From Zygnema cylindricum (taxonomy: Eukaryota; Streptophyta; Zygnematophyceae; Zygnematales; Zygnemataceae): a stretch of 64,000 bases of DNA. The notes beneath the pieces were generated by a model, which had not been told where the DNA came from, did no database searches, and saw only the letters and a program-made list of their open reading frames with translations. Every line of letters begins with the position of its first letter. The stretch's first letter is position 1. Positions 10,309 through 22,269 of the stretch are shown here, piece after piece. Location of the stretch: assembly GCA_037447655.1 (NCBI GenBank), contig JBBHKE010000380.1:1-64000 (forward strand), read 5' to 3'. Position numbers and translations under genes: made by a program.

Positions 10309-11765
10309 TGTGGTAATATTTTTGTTCAAAAAATTTTATATTTTTTATATTATTATAAAGTCAAAGCCGGTCGACTCATTTTATATAATTTGAATTATTT
10401 TCCAAGCGCATATTCACTATTTTTTAGGCGTTTCATACGTGCATTTTATGTGCATGAGACGTTTATGTCTGTGCACTAAGTCCTCGAATCCATTAGGCGG
10501 TGCAAGTAAACGTACGGATATGTTTATAGTCGTGATATCTTACAGAATCCTCCATTTGGTTGGGTGAGTAAACATTCTCTAACTATGGTTACCTCATTTT
10601 ACTTGGCACCACGTAGGTTAACGTCAAATATTGAAAATCCAAAAAGGTTCTTCAAACGTAAAGTTTGAACAGAATATTTATACCAATGGAGGTATTTAAT
10701 GACTCGTACAAAAAGTTTGACACAAAAATAGAATTTTGAAAATGGAAATGAACATTTCAAAACAGTATGGTAGAAAGGCGCGACAAACTTTAATTATTAG
10801 TGAACGACAAAAGGATTATAAGGGGATACTTTTGGTGCACTTGCATCCACCCTCGCGGAAGGCACACGGCCTATACAACGTGTAAGGTTTTCATAGTGTG
10901 CTAATCGTGGATTATTTTTTGTTTTTACAAGTTTACCAATTGTATACGTCCGGTGTGTGGCTAATGTCCTCGCAAGGATAACCCCCACACACTCGACGGT
11001 GTGCGCGTTAGCTCCTCGGATTTGAAAAAACAAAAAATCCAAAGGTCAAGTTTTACGTCATACAATTATAAAAGACAAGTACCTAGTAAACATGTTTCGC
11101 CTAAATAAACAAAAAACGGGTATAAAATTGTACGAAAACGTTCGCCGTCTAATAAACCACCTCATTTTTTCCCTAATAGATGTCTTCCCAAAAAGACGGT
11201 ATCATGAACGAAACACTAAATAATGTCCTCGTGCAAATTATGATCATGGACAAGCAACGATATGTATCACTTTAAACAACACAATTTAGGAAATAGAGCG
11301 TGTTTGGATGCAACGGTTGAATCGCCTAAAAGACAAGATCCTAAGTGTAGATGTTAATTCGCGCCAGTCTAGGTTGTCCAATTCAGTTTTGATTTTTGTG
11401 TACAGCGTTTCATTACCTATTAGTACAAAGATATCTCCATTGGCTTAGTTTATGTTTATCAAGTATGTTTATTTTGTCAAAATTTGAGTGAAGATGAAAA
11501 GAATGGAGAGAGAGAAGAAAGTAAAAGAATAAACAAATACAGTATAGGCAAAAGGGACTTCGTTAATAAATTGATGCCGATTACTAAAATTATTGAGGGA
11601 TAAGCGCTTCGCTTCTATGAACACTTCATTTATATTAGTTCGTTGTTGAGTTTTATTTCCGTCAATTAAAATTGATATTTTGTTTAGAAAAATTTAAGTA
11701 TTTTATAGTAAATTGTACTTTTCTACTTTTGTTGTCGCCTTGTGATTGGCGCGCACCCGCCTTCC
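10309..11765. other. Non-coding stretch between Copia 1 and Copia 4
   Basis: No gene is recognised. A segment at about 10836-10990 (GCATCCAC..., AAGGCACA.GGCCT, ATACGTCCG) resembles 34112-34260 and marks a dispersed repeat of unknown type. A minus-strand frame at 10797-11042 has no recognisable content. Confidence 0.45.
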
Positions 11766-12671
11766 TGTAATTATGTGACCTCCATTGGCCCACAGTATGT
11801 CAAGCTTATATGAAGCCTCCAGGAAAACATTTGCCCGTTTGAATTTCCCACTGAATAAGTGCCACCTTGGCACGCAAATATTTTGACCACCCTCACCCCT
11901 GTGAAGGCCTGACACCCATGAGCAAAACGCAAAAAGAATCACTAAATTTGCTCCCTTGAGCATTAAGTTATGGTTGGCAAAAGATGGCCGATAAATACAA
12001 AAGGTCTCTCAAAGAGAGGTAACTAAAAAAGTATAAGTCCTAAACTCCCTCTCTGAACCCCCTACTACAACTGCCCCTAACCAATCATAAGGCTATAAGG
12101 TACAACAAGGTACAAGAGCCGCTGTACTTCTTGTCCGGCCATGGTACGACATGGCTGTCCCGCTGACGCCTGTCAGTTCCTGAGTCGTAGGTGCTCTCCC
12201 CGTAATGTTTGCTGTCCACTCATGGCTTGCCACGTGTCAGCCGCCGACATTAGCTCGCAAATCGCTAAATGTCCACTCCGATGTGTCGGCACCAATGTGC
12301 GTCGTTCGATCTGAAGTCGACAATTAGTTGCGTCCGTTTAAATTCAATGTCATTTCGTGTATGTCATTTCATTTGTGAGTATGTAGAATAGTTCCATGCT
12401 TAAAAACAAATTATATTTATTATATGTAAAGTTTCATGAGGACCTAATGGATAAGGCCGACGACTATACGACCGGCGTGATTGCGTAGGGACCGGAAGCG
12501 AATCCTAGTCGGGTCACAAATTCCTTTTAGTTAAAGGCACTCCTTTCTCTCTCTCTTTTGTCTCCACCGTACATGCTAAGGAGACAGCCATGGTGGCTCT
12601 CCGCCTAACTCTCTCTCTCTTATCTAGAGTCTAGGAAATAAACTAGTGACCTGAGATTTACTTTTTCGACA
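11766..12671 (-). repeat. Copia 4 3' LTR
   Basis: 906 bp, TG...CA. Shares with 15624-17029 the blocks GTGACCTCCATTGGCCCACA, AATAAGTGCCACCTTGGCAC, TAACCAATCATAAG and CCTAATGGATA. A tRNA-like segment in antisense orientation lies at 12440-12515. Confidence 0.85.
12440..12515 (+). promoter_or_regulatory. tRNA-like segment with Pol III A/B-box resemblance inside LTR
   Basis: GGACCTAATGGATAAGGC followed ~55 bp later by GGAAGCGAATCC resembles the D-arm (A box) and T-arm (B box) of a tRNA-Arg-type gene. The acceptor stem does not pair, so this is not a tRNA gene. It is antisense to the Copia 4 coding strand. The same position in the partner LTR (16805-16870) is a decayed version. Confidence 0.4.
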
Positions 12672-12808
12672 CTCCCTTTAATTCTTAGTCACTTTTAAGT
12701 TTCAATCCATACTTTTATGTACAAAATAGCAATGTTGGAGAAAGCACAAATTTCGTCATCATATCCGCCACTATTTCCCCATAGCTATTGTCACTCCAAG
12801 TGGTGAAG

Positions 12809-14096
12809 TCACCATTTCCTCCGGCCAGATGCAACCATAGATCTTTGGTTCTTACCCGGTATCTCATTAATCTCTTCTAAGTTCATACTTAGAACTCCCA
12901 CAGCTCCCGCTATATCTGGATGGGTACAATTCACTAAGTAAGTTAAACTCCCTATGATATGTCTATAGGGAATGTGTTTTATGAACTCTCTCGCTTTTTT
13001 ATCCATCTGATTCAGGATTTCCATTCCTCACTCTAAGCTCCCCTCAGACGTCTTCTTTAAGTCTATTGGAGTAGAGCAATTATTGGCTTTCTCCATCTGA
13101 AACCTTTCTTCTTTAAGTCCATTGGAGTAGAGCAACTCTTGGCTTTTTCCATCTGAAACCTTTCTCAACATGTTTCCTATTTCTACTTTCTGAGACAGAT
13201 TTATCATTCTCTTTTCAATATCTCTATCCATCTGAATTCCTTTATCTAGCTTCTCCTAGATCCTTCATATCAGACTGACTCTTCAAATCCTTTTTCAACT
13301 TATAGATCTTTTCAATTGACTTACTCAAGATTAATCGATCATCAACATAGATAGCAAAAAAAATTACACCATTCTCATCTTCAAACAAATAGATAGAATG
13401 GTCCGAAATAATTCGGATGTATCCAAGTTTAGTCAAAAACTCATCCAACTTGACGTTCCATTGTTGTGGCGCTTAAGTCTATACAACGACTTGATCAATT
13501 TGCACACCTTACTCTCTTGTCCCTTCTCCACAAAACCTTTTGGTTGCTTCATGTTTTCTACTTGTTGAACCTCCATGTTTTCCGCTACTACCAGACTAAA
13601 GAGAATTCTCACTACCAAAGCAAAGGTCTCCTTATAACCTTTCCCATATTTCTAGTTTTCTTGGAATTTTTTACTACTCCTTCTTCCTCCCTCAAGTTCA
13701 GTTGTTGGTAATGCTCCTCGACTCCCCTGTCCATAGAGACCGGTTCGGTTGCTTTTTCTCCCCTCTCGTCCGACATGGGAGGAATCTCTTCTTCTTTTCA
13801 CATTTTCCTTTTGTTGCACCTGCATTGTCTTGATGAGTTGTCTCCCTCGTTACATCTTCTGTTTCAAAGTCATGGTCAATTTCAAATTTGATTTTGACAA
13901 TTTTGTTTTATTTGTTGAGATCTACAGATTTTCCTTCATCCATTACAACTAGATGCACAACCAAGGTTATATTTTTCTCGTCAAGATCATAAACTCTATA
14001 TCCCTTTACCTCCTCATCATATCCCATTAAGTATCTAGGTTTACCGTTTGCATCCACTTTATTTGCACAAGAATACAAAACTCCATTTTTTTTCAT
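12809..14096 (-). pseudogene. Copia 4 post-integrase and RT remnant
   Basis: 14096-13908 encodes the integrase-RT hinge (GKPRYLMGYDEEVKGYRVYD). 13618-13433 and 13448-13242 encode RT, including KLIKSLYRLK and IYVDD (catalytic YVDD kept). 13024-12809 encodes the RT tail (YRHIIGSLTYLVNCTHPDIA). It is broken into at least five frames. No RNase H follows before the 3' LTR. Confidence 0.75.
13052..13163 (-). repeat. 56-bp tandem duplication in Copia 4 RT
   Basis: Two adjacent copies of a 56-bp unit (containing GGAGTAGAGCAA and CCATCTGAAACC) with a few differences. The unit length is not a multiple of three, so it shifts the frame. Confidence 0.8.
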
Positions 14097-14176
14097 CGCT
14101 TAAGACAATGTGAAACATGCCTTGGCTTCCCTTTTCAGCTATGAAATAAGCCTTATTTTCAAAGGTAGCACCTTTT

Positions 14177-14635
14177 CTAGTTTTTTGTCTCAAATTCCTT
14201 TCCATCTAACACTGATGAAGATATCAAATTTTTGTTTGACTGAGGAATATACAAAACATCGGACAAGATCAGTATGGATACCTTTCCATCCACTAAGACT
14301 TTAAGGTCTACCGATCCCACTAAGCTAGTGGTGACAATTCTCCCATCCCCGTACTCTATGTCTACGGATGGAATCTTTCTCAGTTTTATAAACCAATTTC
14401 GGTCTCTACACATATGCATGGATGCTCCTGAGTCAATGATCCACCCATCCTCGAGTGTCTCTTTCATACCTCTGAAGGCACACTTTTGCATTCTTGAAAT
14501 TTTTGTCTCCATGTCTTTTTTTTTTCTTTTCATCGAGGAGATGCTCCTCGTCAAATGTCTCCTCCTCGTGTCCACCAATTTGTGTTGCCACAAGTGTCTT
14601 CTATTTCCCTCCTTGACTAGAATTCGCTTGTCCAT
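14177..14635 (-). pseudogene. Copia 4 aspartic protease
   Basis: Copia-type protease with the active-site stretch WIIDSGASMHMC (Asp-Ser-Gly-Ala) and a downstream VLYIPQSNKNLISSS segment. The frame is intact over about 150 residues. Downstream sequence in another frame (ATFENKAYFIAEKGSQGMFH) is the start of the GAG-pre-integrase region, and then the integrase core is deleted. Confidence 0.8.
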
Positions 14636-14639
14636 CTTT

Positions 14640-15505
14640 TATTTGTAGCACCGCCAATCTAGTGCAATCCGCCATATAATGCTCGGGTTTCTTGCAAAAA
14701 TGGCATAATCCCTTTGGGGAACTCTTTCCTGGTCCCTCAGATTGTCCTTCTTTTCCCCCTCCACAGAAAAGCTTCTAAGGTTTCCTTCCATTTTGATACT
14801 TCCAATCTGTCCTTGCATCAAGTGCTTGAATACTAAGATTTCCTTGACGGGGTTCCATAGTATTCCCCCGGACCAAGATCATCCCAACAACTGAGTTCCA
14901 AATCCATCGGTTCTCAGGTGATTCCTGAACTCGTTTTACAATATTTTCATACTCATCTGGAAGTTTCATGATAAGAGTATTGACTTTATGTTTTTTTATC
15001 TTCTCCTTTCTTGCACTCTCAAGTTCAACATAAAATCCAACAAGATCTTTCCAAAAATCAAGCATGCTACCACCTTTATGAACATAGGCTTGTATTTTTT
15101 AGTCTGCTAGCTGTTGTTCCTGGATAGTTTCACTCTTACACAGGCTCATTAGAGACTTCCAGACTTATGCAGACTAGTTATTTTTGAAAAGGGAAGAGCA
15201 ATCGCTTGTGTGAGATTCCTCAAAATAACATGTTTCGCCACCTCATTTTTGTTGTACCAAACCTCCTACTCATTCTCCTTTGTTTTCTGTACAATTGGTA
15301 TTATTTCTGCTCTTGTTGTTGCTCCTCTAGTTGCCGCAAGAATAGCTTTCTCTTTCCCTTTCTCTCCATCTATGATGATAGTTTCTTCATCGTCTTCAAC
15401 TTCCTCTGAGGCTCTTGGCACTCTTTTGCCCAGTCCAGATGCTCCAGGAAATGGAGATCCTCCAAAACTAGGTGGGGCTCCAATGCTCGGTGCAGAACAC
15501 CTCAC
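14640..15505 (-). pseudogene. Copia 4 gag remnant
   Basis: The N-terminal part at 15505-15266 starts MRCSAPSIGAPPSFGG, like the gag start of the gag-only elements (MRCPPP.FGG). A later part at 15065-14775 carries MLDFWKD, LIMKLPDEYENIV and WNSVVGMILVR, shared with Copia 3. It is followed by a zinc knuckle CHFCKKPEHYMADC near 14710-14670. Stops and frameshifts separate the parts. Confidence 0.75.
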
Positions 15506-15623
15506 GTACCCCGATACTATCCCCTAAAGGTGGTTTTCAATTAAGGTGCCTCTCATCATAGCTTCCCAATAAATAAACTATTTTCACTCAAAAATGGGCA
15601 CCCTAGTGTGTTGGCCCATAACC

Positions 15624-17029
15624 TGTAACTCTGTGACCTCCATTGGCCCACAGAATTTCCAGCTTATGTGAAGCCTATAGGATCATATTTGCCCGTTTGA
15701 CTTTCCCACTGAATAAGTGCCACCTTGGCACGCGAATAATTTAACCACCCTCACCTCTGTGAAGGCCCGACTCCCTTGAGTCAAACGCAAAAACAATCAT
15801 TGAATTTGCTCACCTAAGCATTAAGTAATGGCTGGCCGAAGATGGCCTATAAATACAAAAGGTCTCTCAGAGAGTAGTAACTAAAAAATTTGAAGTCCTA
15901 AACTCCCTCTCTGAACCCCCTACTACTACACCGCCAATCGTTATTAGCGTTGTGTACGCTAATTCCGTCCCGTTTTTTTTTTTTTTATTCTCCATTAGTG
16001 TAGTTCATTCTATTTTTTTCTTTATTCTATTTAAGGTTATTTTCAGTACGTTTTCTCTTAAATAGAGTGGTGTATGGTCAGTGTCAGACCGTACATAAAT
16101 GTACCTTTTTAAGTTAAAAGTACAATAAATTAGTTTTAGTAACCGCGGACGCATGAGAATGTGCGTTCTAACAAGGAAAAAAAACCAGATCGTAAAAAAT
16201 ACAGTTCGCACATATTCGTCCGACAACCGTGTTTCGACCGTGTGAATGTACGATTTGTTAGAATTTGTACGGAAACCTATATTAGTGTAAGCATGTTTGC
16301 GACCGACATTCTTTTTTTCAAAGATACAAATTACCATAATCAAACAATTAGAATGTATGATTCTTTCCAAAATTTTCAAATTTTTAAATAACGTACACCA
16401 CGGTAATTATTTCTATACGCTAAAAACGATTGGCGGTGTACTACACCTAACCAATCATAAGACTGTAAGGTACAACAAGGTACACGTGCCGCTGTAATTC
16501 TTGTACGGCCATGGTACGCCATGGCCGTCTCGCTGACGCCAGTCAGTTCCTGAAGCGTAGTTGCTCTCCGTGTAAAATCCGATGTCCACTCATGGCTTGC
16601 CACGTGACGGCCGCCGCCATTAGCTCGCAAACCGCTAAATGTCTACTCCTGTGTGTCGGCTCCAATGTGCGCCGTTGGATCTGAAGTCGACAATTAGTTG
16701 CGTCCATTTAAATTCAATGTCTTTTCGTGTATGTCGTTTCGTTCATGAGTATGTAGAATAGTGCCATGTTGGAATACGAATTATATTTATTACATGTAAC
16801 GTTTCATGAGGACCTAATGGATACGACCGACGTTGATTGTGTAAGGGCCAGAATTGAATCCTAGTCTGGTCACAATTTTTTTTTTGTTAAAGGCACTCCT
16901 TTCTATCTCTCTCCTTTGTCTGCACCTTGTCTGCCAAAGAGACAGCCATGGTGGCTCTCCGCCTAACTCTCTCTCTCCCATCTAGAGTCTAGGAAATATA
17001 CTAGTGACATGAAAATTACTTTATCAACA
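15624..17029 (-). repeat. Copia 4 5' LTR with MITE insertion
   Basis: It is about 896 bp after removal of the inserted 510-bp MITE and one TA, close to the 906 bp of the other LTR. Ends ...ATCAACA at 17029. It is clearly more diverged from its partner than the two Copia 1 LTRs are from each other, which suggests an older insertion. Confidence 0.85.
15929..16438. mobile_element. 510-bp MITE (TA target duplication)
   Basis: Its ends CACCGCCAATCG and CGATTGGCGGTG are exact inverted repeats, and the similarity extends inward (TTATTAGCG / CGCTAAAAA). It is flanked by TA on both sides (15927-15928, 16439-16440), as for Tc1/mariner or Stowaway-type elements. Without it the Copia 4 LTR sequence is continuous with the partner LTR. 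No transposase is present. Confidence 0.88.
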
Positions 17030-18213
17030 GTGTTAATTTGCAAAATCTTGTTTTTATAACATTTTATGACTAAGTCTTTTGTGTATAAATAGAGTGAGGA
17101 GGAGCAGGGAAAACTTTAATCTTTGGAGAAATATTATTGTGGAATACATTGGCTTTTGTTATAGTGTACTCTCTCAGTGTTCTTTCAGTCATACCTCCTC
17201 TTAGGCTTTTTCTTGTGTGAGATAGTTTTCTTTTGTTTCTGGATCCATCGAGTGGCATTGAAGCTTGTGTGCTCATTTTAAATGTGAAAGATTGGCGAGT
17301 GTTGCTTCCATGGGCGGGAAAAAAAATATACCTCCTTTGACGCCAGATCCATATGATGATCCTCTTCCGAATCTACCTGATAAATCGAACTCTTCACTTA
17401 TACCAAGCGTGGAGGTTTTACCTTCCAAGGGGACAATTATGAAGCTACTCTTCGCACCGATCCATTTTGGTAAAAAGGGTAAGATAATATTGAAGGTGTT
17501 GTCTTGAACAACGATTGGTTAGAAAAGCTTTTTGAAATCTTTTTCCAACACTTATATCAACTAATCTTGTAAGCAAACCGAAAGGGGAAAATTGAAGTGA
17601 TTATAGATCCGTTCGAACGAGATTGGGATGGTAGACTACAAAATGAGGAAGTGAGCACGTAATGTATTCAAAAGGACAAATAAGTGGAAGATAGAGATTC
17701 AGATCCATATAAAGAGAGCGAAGGCGATAAACAACTACAAGCAATGCAAAAGAATATAGTTATCTTCAACGAATCTAATTACCAGATTTGTGACGGTTCA
17801 TTTCAACACCTTTGGACGATAGTCAAGGGAGGAGAAACTGTCGCTTGTAGATGGGAAGGCTCGGTAGCTTTGGTTGAGAAATAACCCTTCCGTCATCACT
17901 TATATTGCATCAATTATTTTATGCAATATTGCTTCTAAAGTCTTGTTGATTGTTAATTGATCCTGAAACAGTTTAAACAAACGCGGTGTATCTGTGTATC
18001 CCCAAATTATAATCTACTTTGTGATTCACACAATTGGCTCCATTTCGCGTGTATATTTCATTCATGTCTACAATTGTCTGAGGCTACGGGCATGTGATTG
18101 AGCCGATTTTACATACACAGCTTTAAAAAGTGTTGTTAATAAATTGTATATGTTACATTAGTATTTTTTTTCCACTCATTGTAATTTACAGTGTATTGTT
18201 ATGTAGTTACGAG
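17030..18213. other. Stretch with a possible gag-start fragment of an unplaced retroelement
   Basis: A TATA-like GTATAAATAGAG lies at ~17081. The plus strand then carries short frames with a gag-like start (MGGKKNIPPLTPDPYDDPLP at ~17310) and a fragment with FNESNYQICDGSFQHLW (~17765), reminiscent of Copia gag. Neither can be followed further. The missing downstream half of Copia 3 would be expected here if Copia 2 were a clean insertion, but no RT is visible. Confidence 0.35.
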
Positions 18214-18785
18214 TGAAAGATTACAAACCAAATAAAATACACACACAACAATGGTGTTCCTCCAAAAAAAATTCAATATATTAAGCACAATGCAAATACA
18301 ACTCCTTTTCTTCCTTCCTTTTACTTCTGAACTTTCTACGCCTCCTTAACAAGCTACGCCTCCAAAAAAGATAAATAAACCACTAAGTCCCAACAAGTAT
18401 ATATATGTACACAACTAAAACGTGTAAGAGTCAACGCGCCGAAACACACGACCAGAAACTGCGAACCGGTTTGAACAACACGGTAAGACTAGAAAAGGTC
18501 AACCGTAAACCGACTTGAACTTCACGGTACGACTAGACTTTACGTGAACCAAAACGAACAAATAATTTCCACGTCACTTGTACGGTACGACCATAACTTA
18601 CGTGAAACGAAATGAACAAACATTTTTTGCGTCACTTCAAATATCCATCGACAAAACTACTTCGTCGCTAACTTCTAAGTCACTTCAAATATCTAGCGAC
18701 GAGACTAATTTCGTCGCTAGTCGTCGCTACTTTAGCTACGAGAGTATCTCGTCGCTAAGTAAGTGCTCAGTACAATATCCTAACA
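18214..18785 (-). repeat. Copia 2 3' LTR
   Basis: 572 bp. The U3 part carries clustered short repeats: CGTCACTT variants (TGACG-type on the coding strand) and several CGTCGCTA / TAGCGACGA copies between about 18565 and 18760. Confidence 0.88.
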
Positions 18786-18886
18786 TTCCCCCTCTTATTG
18801 AGACACTCAAAGCCCCCTCTAACTCCATGCCCACTAACTTCTTTCCCATTTCATAGACTTCCTTCAATGCTGCTTTGGTTAACATA

Positions 18887-19273
18887 TCAGCAGCTTGTTC
18901 TTCTGTAGGAACAAACGAAAATTAATTTCTTTTTTCGCAACCAAATATCGAACAAAATGCCACTGAATTTTAATGTGTTTAGTGTGCTTATGCAAAATAG
19001 AATTTTTACTACGTGCAATGGAAGACATATTTTCACTAAGTATTTGCATGCATTCTTTTTCCACTCCAACCTCCGATAGAAATTCTTTAATCCACACAGC
19101 ATCCTTGGCAGCATGACATGCAGCCATATACTCCGCCTCCGTTGATGAAAGTGCCACGGTAGGTTGCTAACGAGAATTCCAGGAGATGGCTCCTCCTCTA
19201 AGTAAAAACACATATCCTGGCGTAGACCTTCCTGAATCATTGTCCCCTCCATAGTCGGCATCACAATATCCAT
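18887..19273 (-). pseudogene. Copia 2 RNase H
   Basis: Copia RNase H with LSSTEAEYMAACHAAKDAVW (the Glu-containing motif) and KHTKHIKIQWHFVRYLV. An upstream piece (YGYCDADYGGDNDSGRSTPG, with the first Asp) lies at 19403-19167 in another frame. The C-terminus runs up to the polypurine tract and 3' LTR. Confidence 0.82.
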
Positions 19274-19335
19274 AACAACTCAAGCTCTCATTTTTTTTAT
19301 AAACTATTCCAAGACTAAGTGTTCCTGCCAAAGAC

Positions 19336-20262
19336 CTAAATATTCTCTTCACCGCCTCCCAATGTATTTTTTTTCGGATTGCCACAATACCGACTAACAA
19401 CACTCACTGCGGCACTAATGTTAGGTCTAGTACCGACACTTAAATACATCAAGCAACCGACCGCCTCCCTATACGAAACATCAATGTCGGGACTTTTAAC
19501 AAAATTAGAAAGCTTATCACGAGGATCAAGGGGAGTTCCGAGTGGCTTACAATCTAAAAACCCAAACCTTTCAAGTACCTCTTTTGCATATTGTTCCTGG
19601 CTCAACTTAATATCTCCGTTCTTCCTTCTCTGAATCTGAACTCCCACAATGTATTGTGCATCTCCTAAGTCTGTGATTTTAAAATACTTCCGAAATTCAA
19701 TCTTTAATTCTCCAAGTAAATCCAAGTTGTGAGAGATAGAAATGAAATCATCTACGTAAACACTGAAAATTACCATGTCCCTACCTTCTCCCCGAGTATA
19801 CACTCCACAATCTGCAGTAAGCCTCCTAAATCCCAAAATTAGTAAGACCTTGTGAAGCTTATGGTTCCATGTTCTTGGTGCCTGCTTCAAACCATACAAA
19901 GCTTTCCACAACCTCCATACTTTTCCATTCTTTCCAGGAACTCCTTCTGGGATTTTCATATACACCTCCTCTTCTAATTCTCCATTTAAGAAAGCTGTCT
20001 CTACATCCATCTGTTGGATATGCATTCCTTCCGCCGCCACCATTGCAGTAATTGTTCACAAAGAATAAATCGTAACCACAGGAGCAAAAGTCTCTGAATA
20101 ATCAATACCCTCCTTTTGCTGAAAGCCTTTACATTCTAACCACGCCTTATACTTAAGAATTTCTCCTGAGGCACCCATCTTTGTCTTAAAAATCCACTTT
20201 GAGTCTATCGCCTTCTTACCAACTGGTAAATCTACTTCTTCGAAGCACCCATTTGCTTTCAC
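19336..20262 (-). pseudogene. Copia 2 reverse transcriptase
   Basis: Two frames are separated by a TGA at ~20055. 20262-20056 has KKAIDSKWIFKTKMG, GFQQKEGIDYSETFAPVV. 20043-19336 (235 residues, uninterrupted) has QMDVETAFLNGELEEEVYMK, ALYGLKQAPRTW, and the catalytic SVYVDDF with both Asp kept. The TGA sits where related elements have an Arg codon, consistent with CGA to TGA decay. Confidence 0.88.
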
Positions 20263-20605
20263 AGAATTATACTCCTTTATAAATGTTGGTTTCGACTTCT
20301 CCTCCCATCCGTCCGAGTCTCTAGCCTCTTGATATGATTGAGGATCAGCCGGACGATTTTTTGTAATTGCCTTTCATAAGAGAAAAGATTTTGTCTTTCC
20401 TTCTCTAAGCTCGGAAATTACCCTCTGGTAACTAGTTTGCTTTTTATAAGACTGCCCTGGTGAGAATCGTTCCGGTGCCTTCCCTTTCGTTGATCTCGTG
20501 CTTCTTCGTACGTCTTCTGTATATTCCTTATCCGAATCACTGCTCTCAATCTTGTCATCACCCTCTTTCTTAAAAGGTGTCTATTCTGATGTCACCTTGT
20601 TTATA

Positions 20606-21022
20606 TCAGTGGATGATTCTCACCTTGTTTGTATCAGTGGATGAATCTCTAATGACCTTGTCCCCTTGTGCTTCATTGATGGTGGACTTAGGTTTCGGAA
20701 CTTTCTCTAAAGCTTGCACTACAAATCGCACCTTTTTCTTTGTCCCCACCTCTATCAAGACTTCTTCTTCCTCCTCCTCTCCTGTGAATTTTTCATAATG
20801 ACTATTCTCCTTATAATCTTGGGCCCGTTTAGACTCATTAGCTCTTTTTACCATCCATTCCAAATTTTCATTGAACTCTACATTTCTAAACTCTCGGACC
20901 CTCCTAGTAACGGGATTATAAATCCGATACTGCATTGAGTTTTCACTATACCCCACAAAGTATCCTTCCCATGACCGTGCAGCAAACTTTCCCTCCCGGT
21001 TTATTTCCTCTACATACCCCAT
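20606..21022 (-). pseudogene. Copia 2 integrase-RT hinge region
   Basis: An uninterrupted frame starts MGYVEEINREGKFAARSWEG and includes GYSENSMQYRIYNPVTRRV, the typical spacer after the Copia integrase. It ends in an acidic/Lys-rich stretch. It is separated from the integrase by one stop (at ~21033) and from RT by further stops. Confidence 0.75.
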
Positions 21023-21034
21023 AGCCTCCCATCC

Positions 21035-22269
21035 CTAAATCGTTAAATGTTTTACCGTAGGCACTTGTCCACTCCAAAGTTCCTCCGGTGTTTTTTCACC
21101 TAAAGCCGAGTTTATTCTCCGGTTGGTAACATGATTAGCCGCGCTGATTCCCTCTCCCCAAAGACGATGAGTGAGTTTTGTCGTATGGAGCATGGCCCTC
21201 ACCATCTCTTGCAATGTCCGATTTTTCCTCTTTGATATTCCATTTGATTCTGGGGAATAAGGAGTCGTGAACTGCTGCTTAATCCCCGTCTCCTTACAAT
21301 ATTCGGGGAAGGCAAGAAATTCACTTCCACGGTCCGATCGTACTGCTTTTACCTGCCTCCCACTTTCCCTCTCAGCCATAACCACAAAATCTTTAAATGT
21401 CTGTAATACTTCTGATTTTGTCTTCAAAAGGTACACCCATGTCTTTTCGCTGAAATCATCAACTATCACCATAATGTATTTTTTTTTTCCAATGGTTTCT
21501 AGATGTATGTCACCACAAAGGTCTACATGCACTAGGTCTACAGGAGCATTCGTTTTGAACTGAAGGTCTTTCACCGGACGTGGCTTCCTTTTATGCTTCC
21601 CTTTTGTGCATCCTACACATCCGATAATCTTTTCTCCTGTCGTCACCTCTAGTCCCCGAACGGCACCATGATGATATTACTCTCTCAAGTGTGACACATA
21701 CGATGATGCCACAACGTGAGGTCCTCCTTGTTGACCTCAGCCGAGTGAAGGTGCCCTTCTTCCTCCGCCGTCCTATTTTCAGGTTTTCTCCAAATCAGCC
21801 TACTTTGCATGTTTTCAGTTACAACCCCCTCTGCAAATGGTCCTGTTTTACTACTCAAAATGATTCTAACCCCTTCCATGCATGTGGCTCTTCCACCTTT
21901 CCTCTAAAGTTGTAGGACACTTTAGAGATTGATGCACCCCCCCGGATTATAAAGCACATTATTAAAACGTACTCTATTGACTCTAGTTTTTCCTTCTGTA
22001 ACTTGTGTCGGTAGATCCAATCGTAGTGTTCCCACTGTATTAATAACCATCATCGAACAGTTAGCCACTACGATGGATTTTGGTATAGTGAGTTTTCTAA
22101 TATCACTGAATAGTCTTGGGTATGAACACATGTGATAGGTAGCACTTGAGTCTATGATCCAATTGTTAAATTTTCCTTTACCGTCTTTGCCTTGTGTGTG
22201 AAATAGGATATCCATTTTTTCCTGTGATTCCTCCATAAGTGAGATGAAGAATTCTTGATCATGTCCCAC
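21035..22269 (-). pseudogene. Copia 2 protease, GAG-pre-integrase and integrase
   Basis: The protease at 22269-21922 has WIIDSSATYHMC, with Gly of the usual Asp-Ser-Gly-Ala replaced by Ser. 21879-21685 is the GAG-pre-integrase segment (LTLWHHRMCHT). The integrase core at 21646-21035 (203 residues, uninterrupted) shows the first Asp in VDLVHVDLCGD and the second in VRSDRGSEF. At the expected third position, NGISKRKNRTL, Lys stands where the catalytic Glu normally lies. The element could not integrate with this copy. Confidence 0.85.

Larger units (their letters stand above)
11766..17029 (-). mobile_element. Copia 4: degenerate Copia with half-tRNA primer site
   Basis: Related LTRs at 11766-12671 and 15624-17029 flank a minus-strand gag, protease and RT remnant. 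The primer site next to the 5' LTR reads GGTTATGGGCCAACAC on the coding strand (15608-15623), complementary to the anticodon arm of initiator tRNA-Met. The polypurine remnant AAAGGGAG lies next to 12671. The integrase core and RNase H are missing. Five bases outside the LTRs do not match (CTTCC against GTGTT), so the ends may have been rearranged after insertion. Confidence 0.8.
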